Assembly (NCBI RefSeq): GCF_001434535.1
Contig: NZ_AYYW01000011.1
Coordinates: 1 to 57,230, forward strand
From: Ligilactobacillus animalis KCTC 3501 = DSM 20602
Lineage (GTDB): Bacteria; Bacillota; Bacilli; Lactobacillales; Lactobacillaceae
Reading direction: 5' to 3'
DNA length: 57,230 nucleotides
In this document: in pieces, positions 25,154 through 33,597 of the stretch
Position numbering within the stretch: position 1 is the stretch's first letter
How the letters are laid out: every line of letters starts with the position of its first letter
Notes under the pieces: model-generated
What the model was told of the DNA's origin: nothing
The model's database searches: none
What the model saw: only the letters and a program-made list of their open reading frames with translations
Position numbers and translations under genes: made by a program

Positions 25154-26698
25154 ATGAGTATTTTAGAAGTAACAGATCTCTCGATGAGTTATGCGGATAA
25201 GCAACTTTATGATCAAGCTTCATTTGTCTTGAACAAAGAAGACCATATGGGAGTTATCGGCCAAAATGGTGCGGGAAAATCGACTTTGATCCGCTTGATC
25301 ACGGGCCAGACTTTACCGGATGAAGGGCAGATCAAGTGGCAACGTGGCAAAAAGATCGGTTATCTCGATCAATATGCAGAATCAGCGCATAATCTGACTA
25401 TTGGTGACTTTTTGCAGAGTGTGTTTAAGGGATTATACGAGATCGAAGCTAAACAAGCTAAGTGCTATGCTGATTACGCAACAACTTTTGACGATGCTTT
25501 ATTGGCCAAAGCGGGTAAATACCAAGAACAGTTAGAAGCAGCTGATTTTTATGGTTTGGATGTCAAGATCGATCAAGTCATGACCGGGCTAGGGATCGAT
25601 GCCCTAGGTAAAGAACCTCAAGTCAGCAGTTGTTCTGGCGGGCAACGTTCTAAAATCATTTTAGCTAAATTATTATTGGAAGAACCCGATGTTTTACTCT
25701 TAGATGAACCGACAAACTATTTGGATACTGAACATATCGAGTGGTTGATCGGTTATCTAAATGAATTTTCGGGTTGCTTTATGGTCATCTCACACGATTA
25801 TGACTTTTTAGAAGCAATCACTAATATGATCATTGATGTGGCATTTGGTAAGATCACGAAATATACCGGTAGTTTCCAAGCTGCGATCAAACAAAAAGAA
25901 GTCAAAAAAGAAGTTCAACTCAAGGCTTATGAAAAACAACGACGCCAGATAGAAAAAGACGAGGCTTATATTCGCAAAAATAAAGCGGGGACACGCGCTG
26001 CAATGGCTAAATCACGGCAAAAACGACTGGATAAATTAGAGCGCTTGACGCCACCAAGTGATAATCTCCAAGCTCATTTCAACTTCCCATATCTAGAACT
26101 GCTTTCAAGTGCGACTTTGCGGGTCAAAAAGTTATCGGTGGGATATAACAAACCGTTGCCCGAACCAGTGACGTTTTCGATGAGTCACGGGGAAAAAGTC
26201 GTACTTAAGGGATTTAACGGAGTCGGAAAATCAACGTTGATCAAATCGATCTTAGGCAAGATCAAAACTTTTGGCGGGACGGCCCAATTTGTTGATGCGG
26301 CGGTGATCAATTACTTTACCCAATAGTTAACGTGGCAAGACCCCGAACAAACGCCGCTCCAAGTCTTACAAGATGCCTATCCTAAACTTGAGCCCAAGAT
26401 GATCCGGCAACGCTTAGCTCGGGCGGGGATCAATGTGGCTAATACACTCAAACCGATGAAGTTATTGAGTGGGGGCGAACAGACTAAGGTCAAATTGTGT
26501 TTGCTGGAATTGAAACCAAGTAATTTCTTGATCTTAGATGAACCGACAAATCATCTTGATGATGAGACTAAGCAGGCCTTAAAACAAGCCTTGATGAATT
26601 TCCCAGGAAATGTTTTGCTGGTCACTCACGAAGCTTCATTTTATGCTGGTTGGATCGATAAGATATTTGATGTGGAAAATATCCAGCTAAAACGCTGA
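25154..26698 (+). pseudogene. ABC-F family ATPase interrupted by an in-frame amber codon
   Basis: Read through, the frame would encode 514 residues with two ABC domains, as in ABC-F ribosome-associated ATPases. Domain 1 has GQNGAGKSTL, SSCSGGQRSK and LLLDEPTNYLD; the charged linker follows (KQRRQIEKDEAYIRKNKAGT). Domain 2 begins with GFNGVGKSTL, then a TAG at 26324-26326 stops translation after residue 390. The same frame continues without a shift through LLSGGEQTK and LILDEPTNHLDDE to 26698. The stop separates Walker A from signature and Walker B of domain 2, so the truncated product should lack a working second site. A CAG or CAA to TAG change is the simplest explanation; readthrough or a sequencing error cannot be excluded. 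Confidence 0.85.
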
Positions 26699-26771
26699 TA
26701 AAGTTGACATTTTCCAGGCTTATCCTTATATTGAATTAAGGTCAATTAGTTAAGAAAGGATCACTTTAATT

Positions 26772-27503
26772 ATGAAAAAAGCAAGTTGGATCCATTGGGC
26801 AGTTGCAATTATTTTAGTTGGACTTGCAGGATATAGTGCGGTATATATTCACCGTGCCGAAGAAAAAAATGCGCTAAAAGTTGAGCGTCAAGCAAAACTT
26901 GATAAGCAAGAAGAGAAACGAAAAAAAGAGCTTTTGCGGGAACAAAAAAAGCATATGCGAACACCGATCGCTTGGGACCAGCCGTCAGAGACCTTGCCAT
27001 ATCCTGATGTAAGTCAGGCTGTCAAGTCTAAAAAGCTCGAGCAAAAGATCTGGTTATTGGTCTCACCAAATAAACAACGCGTTTACGTGCGCCAAGGACC
27101 ATATACGTTATACACGATGTATGCTTCGATCGGGAAAAATTTTGAAAATGTCAAGAATTATCAAGAAACACCAACTGGAGATTTTAAGCTTCAGAAGGAA
27201 CGTGGTGAAGAATTCTACGACGCGACGAAGGGCTATGGAGCTAAATACTGGACATCGTTTAGAGGATATGGTGCATATCGCTTTGAGTCAGTGCCATTTG
27301 ATCAGGCGGGAAAAGTTATCGAAAGTCAAGCTAAAATGTTAGGGCAAAAGGTGACCAAAAAACACAATGTCAAAGCATATGGTAGCATTCGTTTGAGTGT
27401 AGCTGATGCTAAGTGGATCATGGATAACCTTCCAGCTAAAACAAAAGTCGTGGTCGAAGATAATGATCCTAAGCATGATGCATGGGAGTATATGAAAGAT
27501 TGA
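26772..27503 (+). CDS. YkuD-like (L,D-transpeptidase fold) protein lacking catalytic residues
   Basis: This 243-residue membrane-anchored protein has one N-terminal transmembrane segment (about residues 8-27), a highly charged Lys/Glu-rich stalk (30-65), and an extracellular YkuD-type domain. It is clearly paralogous to the convergent gene at 27548-28216: shared blocks include MRTPI-W, SET-PYPD, YTMY-S, TPTG-F, ERG--FY and SIRLSVADAKW. Where the active enzyme has SHGCIRLS, this one has AYGSIRLS, losing both the catalytic Cys and the His of that motif; the upstream FHSVP His is FESVP. A pseudoenzyme role (binding or regulation) or early decay is likely. The reading frame is intact. Confidence 0.82.
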   Translation: MKKASWIHWAVAIILVGLAGYSAVYIHRAEEKNALKVERQAKLDKQEEKRKKELLREQKKHMRTPIAWDQPSETLPYPDVSQAVKSKKLEQKIWLLVSPNKQRVYVRQGPYTLYTMYASIGKNFENVKNYQETPTGDFKLQKERGEEFYDATKGYGAKYWTSFRGYGAYRFESVPFDQAGKVIESQAKMLGQKVTKKHNVKAYGSIRLSVADAKWIMDNLPAKTKVVVEDNDPKHDAWEYMKD

Positions 27504-27504
27504 T

Positions 27505-27547
27505 AAAAAAGGCTCACATCGAGATTTTTCGATGTGAGCCTTTTTTA
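27505..27547. terminator. Bidirectional terminator between the two YkuD-like genes
   Basis: AAAAAAGGCTCACATCGA pairs with TCGATGTGAGCCTTTTTT, giving A and T runs on both sides and serving both convergent genes. It is unrelated in sequence to the GGACCC palindrome family. Confidence 0.9.
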
Positions 27548-28216
27548 TTAGCCGTTGATCACGACTTTTGTACCGGTTTTTAAGTTTTCTGACATCCATT
27601 TTGAATCAGGAATGCTTAGACGGATGCAACCGTGAGAAGCGGATTTTTTACCTAGCTTTTTAGCTTCTTTGACGTTGTAATTGCCAGAAGCATCCGTTGG
27701 GACCGAATGGAAGAGGTAGATCCCATGGTCTTTGAATGAGACCCAATTATTAGCCCCTTCATTTAGGGATGTGTTGTAAAATGAATCACCGCGTTCGGGT
27801 TCGATGTAGAAAGTACCAGTTGGGGTGTAACTTTCGTATTTACCAGTTTCTTCAGCGTGATGATAACTCCCGCCAGACGAATACATCGTATAGATCACTT
27901 TATCGCCTGACATTAGGTAAGTCCGATTCTTTTTAAGATCGACCTTGACCCAAAAATCACTGACTTGGTCTAGATCAGGATAAGGTTTGGTTTCAGAAGA
28001 CTTTTGCCAATCGATCGGGGTTCGCATGGTCTTACTCTCAGAAGCAGTTGTTTTTTTAGCAACTGTAGCTTTAGTCGCTTGAGTTTTTTCAGTTATCTGT
28101 GCTTGAGTCGTTGTTGAAGTTGGTGATTGTTTAGTTACACGGTAGATCAAAAAGGCACCGCAGATGATCACAGCAATCGCGAGACTCAAATAAAAGCGAG
28201 AACTTTGTGGTTTCAT
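27548..28216 (-). CDS. L,D-transpeptidase (YkuD domain)
   Basis: The 222-residue protein has an N-terminal signal anchor (about residues 9-27), a Thr/Lys-rich stalk and a YkuD domain with the intact catalytic motif, His in YLFHSVPTDASGN and the Cys in KSASHGCIRLSIPDSKW. Such enzymes form 3-3 peptidoglycan cross-links or attach groups to meso-DAP stems via an acyl-enzyme on Cys; the equivalent acceptor in this organism cannot be told from the sequence. It faces the degenerate paralogue at 26772-27503 across a shared terminator. Confidence 0.9.
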   Translation of the reverse strand: MKPQSSRFYLSLAIAVIICGAFLIYRVTKQSPTSTTTQAQITEKTQATKATVAKKTTASESKTMRTPIDWQKSSETKPYPDLDQVSDFWVKVDLKKNRTYLMSGDKVIYTMYSSGGSYHHAEETGKYESYTPTGTFYIEPERGDSFYNTSLNEGANNWVSFKDHGIYLFHSVPTDASGNYNVKEAKKLGKKSASHGCIRLSIPDSKWMSENLKTGTKVVING

Positions 28217-28346
28217 ATTTTAGTCTATTCTATTCTTTAGTAAGTATTGTCACTATCTATTATACAGATTTCTAAAATTAATTGTAGTAGCATTAGGAAA
28301 AATTAAGGTGTAAACTTTTAAAGTGTCAGGAAGGATATGATAAGTT

Positions 28347-29765
28347 ATGAATGAACAAGCATGTACGACGATCTTAGTAGGAAAGAAAGCCACGATCGAT
28401 GGATCAACGATGATCGCGCGCAATGACGACACGTTTTTACCACTGACACCACAACGCTTTATCATGCAACCGGCAGTGCATGGTCGCCAAGAGATATGGC
28501 GCTCAACACAAAATGGGTTTGAAGCCCCACTGCCAGCTGATGGCTATCGAGCGACGATGACACCCAATGTCGATGTTGAAGGGTTAGGCTACTTTGGTGA
28601 AAGTTCGATCAATGAGAAAAATGTTGCAATGTCAGCGACCGAATCTGTTTATGGTAATCCGTTAGCTCTAGCCCACGATCCCTTTGTCGAGGATGGTTTA
28701 GCTGAGGATTCCTTACAATCAATGGTCGCACCATTTATCGATTCAGCCCGGGAAGGCGTCTTATACTTAGGTAAATTGATCAAAAAATATGGTTCGCCTG
28801 AAGGTAATGGTGTTTTGTTCGCGGATAAAGATGAAGTTTGGTATATGGAGATCGTAACGGGACACCATTGGGCTGCAACGAAGATCCCCGATGATGCGTA
28901 TGCGATCGCTGCCAATCAAGTTGCACAAGATTACATAGATTTTAATGACCCCCAAAACTATTTGTGGTCAGAAGGTTTACAAGAATTTGTAGAAAAATAC
29001 CACTTGAATCCCGATAAGTCGACGTTTAATTTTAGAAAGATCTTTGGGACTGACAATGAAAAAGATCGACATTACAATACGCCCCGGGTATGGTATGGTC
29101 AACGTTGCTTTAACCCAGAGATCGAACAAGATCCACAATCAAGTGATCTACCATTTATCTGCCGTTCTAAGCGGTTGTTGAAAGTTGAAGATCTGACATA
29201 TATTTTAGCTTCTCACTACAACGAAACTAAATACGATCCTTTGGGACATGGTAGTCAAGCTGATAAGCTCAAATTTCGCCCGATCTCATTGAACCGGACC
29301 CAAAATTCGCATGTTTTACAGATCAGAAATGATGTCCCAGCTAAAAATGCAGCCTTGATGTGGATCTGCTTTGGGGTCCCAACATTTACCCCATATGTGC
29401 CATTCTATACGAATGCGACTGATACTGATCCAAGCTGGAGCCAAACGCCATTGGATTATGATATCACCAGTGCTTATTGGATGTATCGGACGTTATCGAT
29501 GCTGACTGAATCGCATTACACGCAATTTATACAAAAAAATCGCGATTATCTGATCCAAACACGTGAAGTTTTACACCGTTTGCTCAGTGAAGTCGACAAT
29601 GGAGTAGCTGATTTGAACGGTGAAGAAGCAACGACCTATTTGACGAAGCAAAATTATCAGATCGTGGCTAAAATGCGAGAGCTGACGATGAAAGCGATCG
29701 CTGATTGCATCACTGGCGGACTAGAATTATCCAAATTGACCTTCGATATGGATAAGAATCTTTAA
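28347..29765 (+). CDS. pepD: Dipeptidase, peptidase family C69 (PepD)
   Basis: The 472-residue Ntn-type cysteine dipeptidase begins MNEQACTTILVGKKAT, with Cys6 the expected nucleophile exposed after removal of a short propeptide, and contains ARNDD and GLGYFGESSINEKNVAMSAT as in lactobacillar PepDA. It hydrolyses dipeptides in the cytoplasm as part of casein or peptide utilisation. A GGAAGGA Shine-Dalgarno lies upstream. It is followed by an unknown gene after 77 bases. Confidence 0.88.
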   Translation: MNEQACTTILVGKKATIDGSTMIARNDDTFLPLTPQRFIMQPAVHGRQEIWRSTQNGFEAPLPADGYRATMTPNVDVEGLGYFGESSINEKNVAMSATESVYGNPLALAHDPFVEDGLAEDSLQSMVAPFIDSAREGVLYLGKLIKKYGSPEGNGVLFADKDEVWYMEIVTGHHWAATKIPDDAYAIAANQVAQDYIDFNDPQNYLWSEGLQEFVEKYHLNPDKSTFNFRKIFGTDNEKDRHYNTPRVWYGQRCFNPEIEQDPQSSDLPFICRSKRLLKVEDLTYILASHYNETKYDPLGHGSQADKLKFRPISLNRTQNSHVLQIRNDVPAKNAALMWICFGVPTFTPYVPFYTNATDTDPSWSQTPLDYDITSAYWMYRTLSMLTESHYTQFIQKNRDYLIQTREVLHRLLSEVDNGVADLNGEEATTYLTKQNYQIVAKMRELTMKAIADCITGGLELSKLTFDMDKNL

Positions 29766-29842
29766 AGTTGTGATATAAAATTTTGTAATTTGGAGACTTT
29801 TTGTGTAGAATGTTCACTGAGATTTAATTGGGGTGTGAAATA

Positions 29843-30325
29843 ATGGAAATCAAAGTCAGTGATTTTATCACAACAGTCACAGAAGAAAAATTTAATCGAG
29901 ATACGATCTTAGCTACACTTGCACAAGTTGAAGATCTAGGAATTGCAGATAGCTTAGCTCCGATCATGGAAAAGATGATGGACACAATCAAGCAAGGTCA
30001 ACTGGGACAAGCTGAGCTTTCGATCGAAGGTAGTGACGAACCGATCTATATCCGACTTGAGACGGGGATCATTAATTTACCCTTTGAGAATATCAATCGG
30101 GTCGCTAATTTCTTTGATGAGCCCGAGGCAGTAGTTCCAGTGAATGTCTATCTGGTAGTTGTTTCACCTGATTTGAATGTATCGGGGCTACATATTATGC
30201 AGATCTGTCCGGCAAGTGACTTCGCCAAAGGACAAGGCCAAGATGCTGTAATGGTCGCTGTCGCTGAAAGTCTAAAACAGATCCAAGAAAATAAAGCCCA
30301 AAAAGAAAAAGTACCAGCTGAATAA
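29843..30325 (+). CDS. Acidic soluble protein of unknown function (160 aa)
   Basis: No family is recognised. The predicted protein is acidic and lacks signal peptide or membrane segments. The N-terminal half looks helical (MEIKVSDFITTVTEEKFNR), the middle contains beta-like strands (YIRLETGIINLPFENINRVA and VPVNVYLVVVSP), and the tail is Lys/Gln/Glu-rich. I start at ATG 29843 after GGGGTG rather than the TTG at 29828. It has its own terminator and lies between pepD and the methionine T-box; no functional link is evident. Confidence 0.7.
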   Translation: MEIKVSDFITTVTEEKFNRDTILATLAQVEDLGIADSLAPIMEKMMDTIKQGQLGQAELSIEGSDEPIYIRLETGIINLPFENINRVANFFDEPEAVVPVNVYLVVVSPDLNVSGLHIMQICPASDFAKGQGQDAVMVAVAESLKQIQENKAQKEKVPAE

Positions 30326-30329
30326 ACTA

Positions 30330-30366
30330 AAGTTCCAAACTTCGAGCGGAGTTTGGAACTTTTTGA
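30330..30366 (+). terminator. Terminator after the 160-aa unknown gene
   Basis: AAGTTCCAAACT and AGTTTGGAACTTTTT form a 12-bp stem with loop TCGAGCGG. Confidence 0.9.
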
Positions 30367-30498
30367 TATAAAAGTAATTTAATAATAAAGTATCAGTTAG
30401 GTTAGTTTTTTATAATTTTATTTTGAGAGTAAAACCCAGTGATATCAAGTGATTTTTGCTGATGACAAATATTTTTCAAAAAAATATTAAAAAATTTA

Positions 30499-30527
30499 TT
30501 GACAAATTAAAGAAATAAAGATAATAT
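30499..30527 (+). promoter_or_regulatory. Sigma-A promoter of metNIQ
   Basis: TTGACA at 30499-30504 and TAATAT at 30522-30527 are 17 bp apart, feeding the T-box leader. Confidence 0.85.
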
Positions 30528-30539
30528 CAAAGCAACAAA

Positions 30540-30815
30540 GATAACTAAATATTTAAAGACGTTGATGAGAAGAGTAGTCTGTTGGAGTAGATAGACAGAG
30601 ACCCTCGGTTGCTGAAAAGGGGGATCGAAAGAAGAGATGAAGATGAGCTCGGAGTCTGATCGTTGGTGCAAGCTTGCGGTCCGTTTTAATGCGATATAAT
30701 TTGAGACTACTGATTTAGAGTTAGTAGTTGATGAGTCTACTTTTGTGAAGAAGTAGAAAAATAAGGTGGTACCGCGAGTTTTCGTCCTTTTAGGGATGGA
30801 AGCTTTTTTTTTGCC
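30540..30815 (+). promoter_or_regulatory. T-box leader controlling metNIQ (probably tRNA-Met)
   Basis: The conserved T-box AAGGTGGTACCGCG lies at 30763-30776 and is followed by a terminator/antiterminator segment (TCGTCC...GGATGGAAGC then eight T). Stem I elements GATGAGAAGAGTAG and a later GAAGATGAGC are visible; an ATG at 30643-30645 is a reasonable specifier for methionine, matching the downstream methionine transporter. Uncharged tRNA binding would stabilise the antiterminator and raise transcription. Specifier assignment is inferred, not folded computationally. Confidence 0.88.
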
Positions 30816-30852
30816 CTAATTTTAAAATTAACGATGAGAAAGTAGTGATCAA

Positions 30853-31893
30853 ATGATTGAATTTAAGCAAGTTTCAAAGACTTTTGCGACTGCCAGTGGT
30901 CAAGTTGATGCGGTCAAAAATGTTGACTTGACCATCAACGCGGGCGAAGTTTACGGGATCGTCGGTTTCTCTGGCGCCGGTAAGAGTACATTAGTCCGCA
31001 TGTTGAATGGCTTGGAAACACCGACCAGTGGTGAAGTGATCATCAATGGTAAGCGGATCGACAATTTAAAAGGCAAAGAGTTACGTGATCAAAGAAAGAA
31101 GATCGGTATTATTTTTCAACATTTTAACCTCTTGTGGTCACGAACTGTTTTAGAAAATATTGAATTTCCGCTTGAATTAATAGGTGTCGCTAAAGAAGAA
31201 CGCCACAAGAAAGCTAAGCATTTAGCAGATCTAGTTGGTTTAGGTGAACGGATCAACGCATATCCTTCCCAACTTTCTGGGGGCCAAAAGCAACGGGTCG
31301 GGATCGCACGTGCGTTAGCGACCGATCCAGACATTTTGATCTCGGATGAAGCAACCAGTGCGCTTGATCCTCAAACGACCGATGAAGTTTTAGATCTACT
31401 CGATGAGATCAATGAAAAACTTAATTTGACGATCGTGATCATCACCCATGAAATGCATGTTATCCGTCGTTTAGCCGATAAAGTTGCCGTGATGGAAAAT
31501 GGCCAAGTGATCGAGGAAGGCCCCGTATCAGAAGTCTTCACACATCCAAAAGAAGAGTTGACCAAACGCTTTGTCAGTGCTGAAGTTGATACCAAACAAA
31601 CAACTGATGTCAAACAAGTTGTCGCTAACTTGCTTGAGAAAAATCCACAAGGTAAGCTAGTTGAGCTCAAGTTCCACGGTCAACAAGTTGAACGCCCTGT
31701 GATCAATGAATTGAGTAAGAATTTCCCTGAACTAGAGATCAGTATCTTAGAGGGTTCGATCCATCAGTTAGCGGATAAAGGGACGATCGGTTCATTATTC
31801 GTTCAATTAGTGGGACCAGTTGAACAGATCAAAGAAGCGTTGACTTTATTAGAAAAACTTGAAGTGGAAGCGAAGGTGATCGAACATGGATAG
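30853..31893 (+). CDS. metN: Methionine ABC transporter, ATP-binding protein MetN
   Basis: The 346-residue ATPase has Walker A GFSGAGKSTLVRML, signature LSGGQKQRVGIARAL, Walker B DILISDEATSALDP and the C-terminal NIL domain (from about residue 265, ending VEQIKEALTLLEKLEVEAKV) that senses intracellular methionine and inhibits the transporter. It is the first gene of metNIQ under a methionine-type T-box. Its Shine-Dalgarno is weak. Its 3' end overlaps the metI start by eight bases. Confidence 0.93.
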   Translation: MIEFKQVSKTFATASGQVDAVKNVDLTINAGEVYGIVGFSGAGKSTLVRMLNGLETPTSGEVIINGKRIDNLKGKELRDQRKKIGIIFQHFNLLWSRTVLENIEFPLELIGVAKEERHKKAKHLADLVGLGERINAYPSQLSGGQKQRVGIARALATDPDILISDEATSALDPQTTDEVLDLLDEINEKLNLTIVIITHEMHVIRRLADKVAVMENGQVIEEGPVSEVFTHPKEELTKRFVSAEVDTKQTTDVKQVVANLLEKNPQGKLVELKFHGQQVERPVINELSKNFPELEISILEGSIHQLADKGTIGSLFVQLVGPVEQIKEALTLLEKLEVEAKVIEHG

Positions 31894-32572
31894 TCAAGGT
31901 TTAGCATCATATTTTGAATTTAAAAATGTGAATTGGCCCGATCTTTGGGCCGCCACTTGGGAAACAGTCTGGATGACCGTTGTTTCGGTGGCAATTGTAG
32001 CAATTTTAGGATTGTTATTAGGTCTGTTGCTTTATGAAACATCAGATAGTAAGAGTTTTGCAGTTAGAGCTTTAAATTGGATCGTGGCATTGTTCGTCAA
32101 TGTTTTCCGCTCGATCCCCTTTATCATCTTGATCGTCTTGTTACTCCCAGTTACTCAGGTAATTGTAGGGGCGATCACGGGTGCTAAAGCAGCGATCCCA
32201 TCGTTAGTCATCTCAGCCGCTCCGTTTTATGCTCGCCTAGTTGAGTTAGCCTTCCATGAAGTTGATGGGGGCGTGATCGAAGCCGCTGATGCGATGGGAG
32301 CAACCAAATGGCAGATCGTTTACAAAGTTTTGATCCCTGAAAGTCTACCAGCTTTAGTTTCTGGGATCACAGTCACAGCGATCTCATTGATCGGATACAC
32401 TGCTATGGCCGGTGCGATCGGAGCTGGTGGTTTAGGACAGTTAGCCTACACTGACGGGTTCCAATCTTACAACAATGCGATCACTTTAGCTGCTACAGCG
32501 GTGATCGTGGTCATCGTCTTTGTCTTCCAATATCTAGGCGACTTTTCAGTTCGCAAGATCGACAAGCGTTAG
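31886..32572 (+). CDS. metI: Methionine ABC transporter permease MetI
   Basis: This 228-residue inner-membrane subunit has about five transmembrane segments and the EAA loop EAADAMGATKWQIVYKVLIPESLP that docks on MetN. The ATG overlaps the end of metN, with AGGTGAT as Shine-Dalgarno inside metN, so translation is coupled. The downstream gene is the substrate-binding protein. Confidence 0.93.
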   Translation: MDSQGLASYFEFKNVNWPDLWAATWETVWMTVVSVAIVAILGLLLGLLLYETSDSKSFAVRALNWIVALFVNVFRSIPFIILIVLLLPVTQVIVGAITGAKAAIPSLVISAAPFYARLVELAFHEVDGGVIEAADAMGATKWQIVYKVLIPESLPALVSGITVTAISLIGYTAMAGAIGAGGLGQLAYTDGFQSYNNAITLAATAVIVVIVFVFQYLGDFSVRKIDKR

Positions 32573-32613
32573 TTAGTAATTATAAAAAATAAACATTTAT
32601 GGAGGAGATCACT

Positions 32614-33432
32614 ATGAAAAAAGGTATCAAGCATTTATTAGGTATTACAGTTGCAGCCACAGCCCTACTTTTAGGGGTAGCCAACACAGCTAAAGCAGAC
32701 ACAACTTTGACCGTCGGGGCTTCAGCGGAACCACATGCTAAGATCTTAGAACATGTGAAACCTGAATTGAAAAAACAAGGCGTTGATCTAAAAGTTAAAG
32801 TTTTTAATGACTATATCTTGCCAAACAAGGCTTTAGCTAATAAAGAATTGGATGCTAACTACTTCCAACACGTACCATTTTTGGATAACTGGAACAAGAA
32901 AAATAAAGGGACTTTGATCAATGTTGGTGGTGTTCACCTTGAGCCGATCGGGGTCTACTCCAAGAAATATAAGAGTCTAAAAGACTTACCAAAGAACGCA
33001 ACAGTTTATGTTTCAAGTAATGTGGCTGACTATGGTCGTGTCTTACAGATCTTTAAAGATGCTGGATTGATCACCTTGAAGAAAGGGACAAACTTGACGA
33101 GTGCAACCTTTGAAGATATCAAAACTAACAAGAAAAATATCAAGTTCAAGCACACATTTGAAGCTAAATTGATGCCTAAACTTTATGAATCAAACGAAGC
33201 TGATGCAACAGTCATCAATGCTAACTATGCAGTTCAAGCTGGGATCGATCCTACTAAGAAGGCGATCGCATTAGAAAAGAAGAATTCACCTTATGTAAAT
33301 ATCATTGCTGTTCGTAAGAGTGAAAAGAACAACAAAGCGGTCAAGAAATTAGTCAAAGTACTTCAATCCAAATCAACTCAAAAATGGATCGAAAAAGAAT
33401 TTGACGGCGCTGTGATCCCAGCAACTAAATAA
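32614..33432 (+). CDS. metQ: MetQ/NlpA family substrate-binding protein without lipobox
   Basis: The 272-residue binding protein has the NlpA/MetQ fold signatures (VGASAEPHAKILEHVKPELK, ANYFQHVPFLDNW, HLEPIGVYSKKYKSLKDLP). I start at ATG 32614 behind GGAGGAG; an ATG at 32599 is inside that signal. Gram-positive MetQ proteins are usually lipoproteins, but this signal peptide ends GVANTAKADTT with no cysteine and reads as a signal peptidase I site (AKA/D). Retention at the membrane would need another mechanism. A terminator follows. Confidence 0.9.
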   Translation: MKKGIKHLLGITVAATALLLGVANTAKADTTLTVGASAEPHAKILEHVKPELKKQGVDLKVKVFNDYILPNKALANKELDANYFQHVPFLDNWNKKNKGTLINVGGVHLEPIGVYSKKYKSLKDLPKNATVYVSSNVADYGRVLQIFKDAGLITLKKGTNLTSATFEDIKTNKKNIKFKHTFEAKLMPKLYESNEADATVINANYAVQAGIDPTKKAIALEKKNSPYVNIIAVRKSEKNNKAVKKLVKVLQSKSTQKWIEKEFDGAVIPATK

Positions 33433-33437
33433 TTGCC

Positions 33438-33474
33438 CTAAAGCACCTAGGTTTATTCGTCTAGGTGCTTTTTG
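33438..33474 (+). terminator. Terminator of metNIQ
   Basis: AAAGCACCTAG and CTAGGTGCTTTTT form an 11-bp stem with loop GTTTATTCGT. Confidence 0.9.
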
Positions 33475-33597
33475 TTTAAAAAAATGATATGATTATCTAT
33501 AGTAGAAACGAGACTGGACTTTGACTGTTACTGTGATAGAGCTGTGGGAGCCAGAATCAAACAAGATAACTATTTTTTGAATGGAGATGGAGTTAAT

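Noticed and set aside
26399-26698. Separate 99-residue ABC ATPase gene
   Set aside because: It continues the same frame as the upstream ABC-F gene after one TAG, lacks its own Shine-Dalgarno, and contains only the second half of a domain; it is the 3' part of one broken gene.
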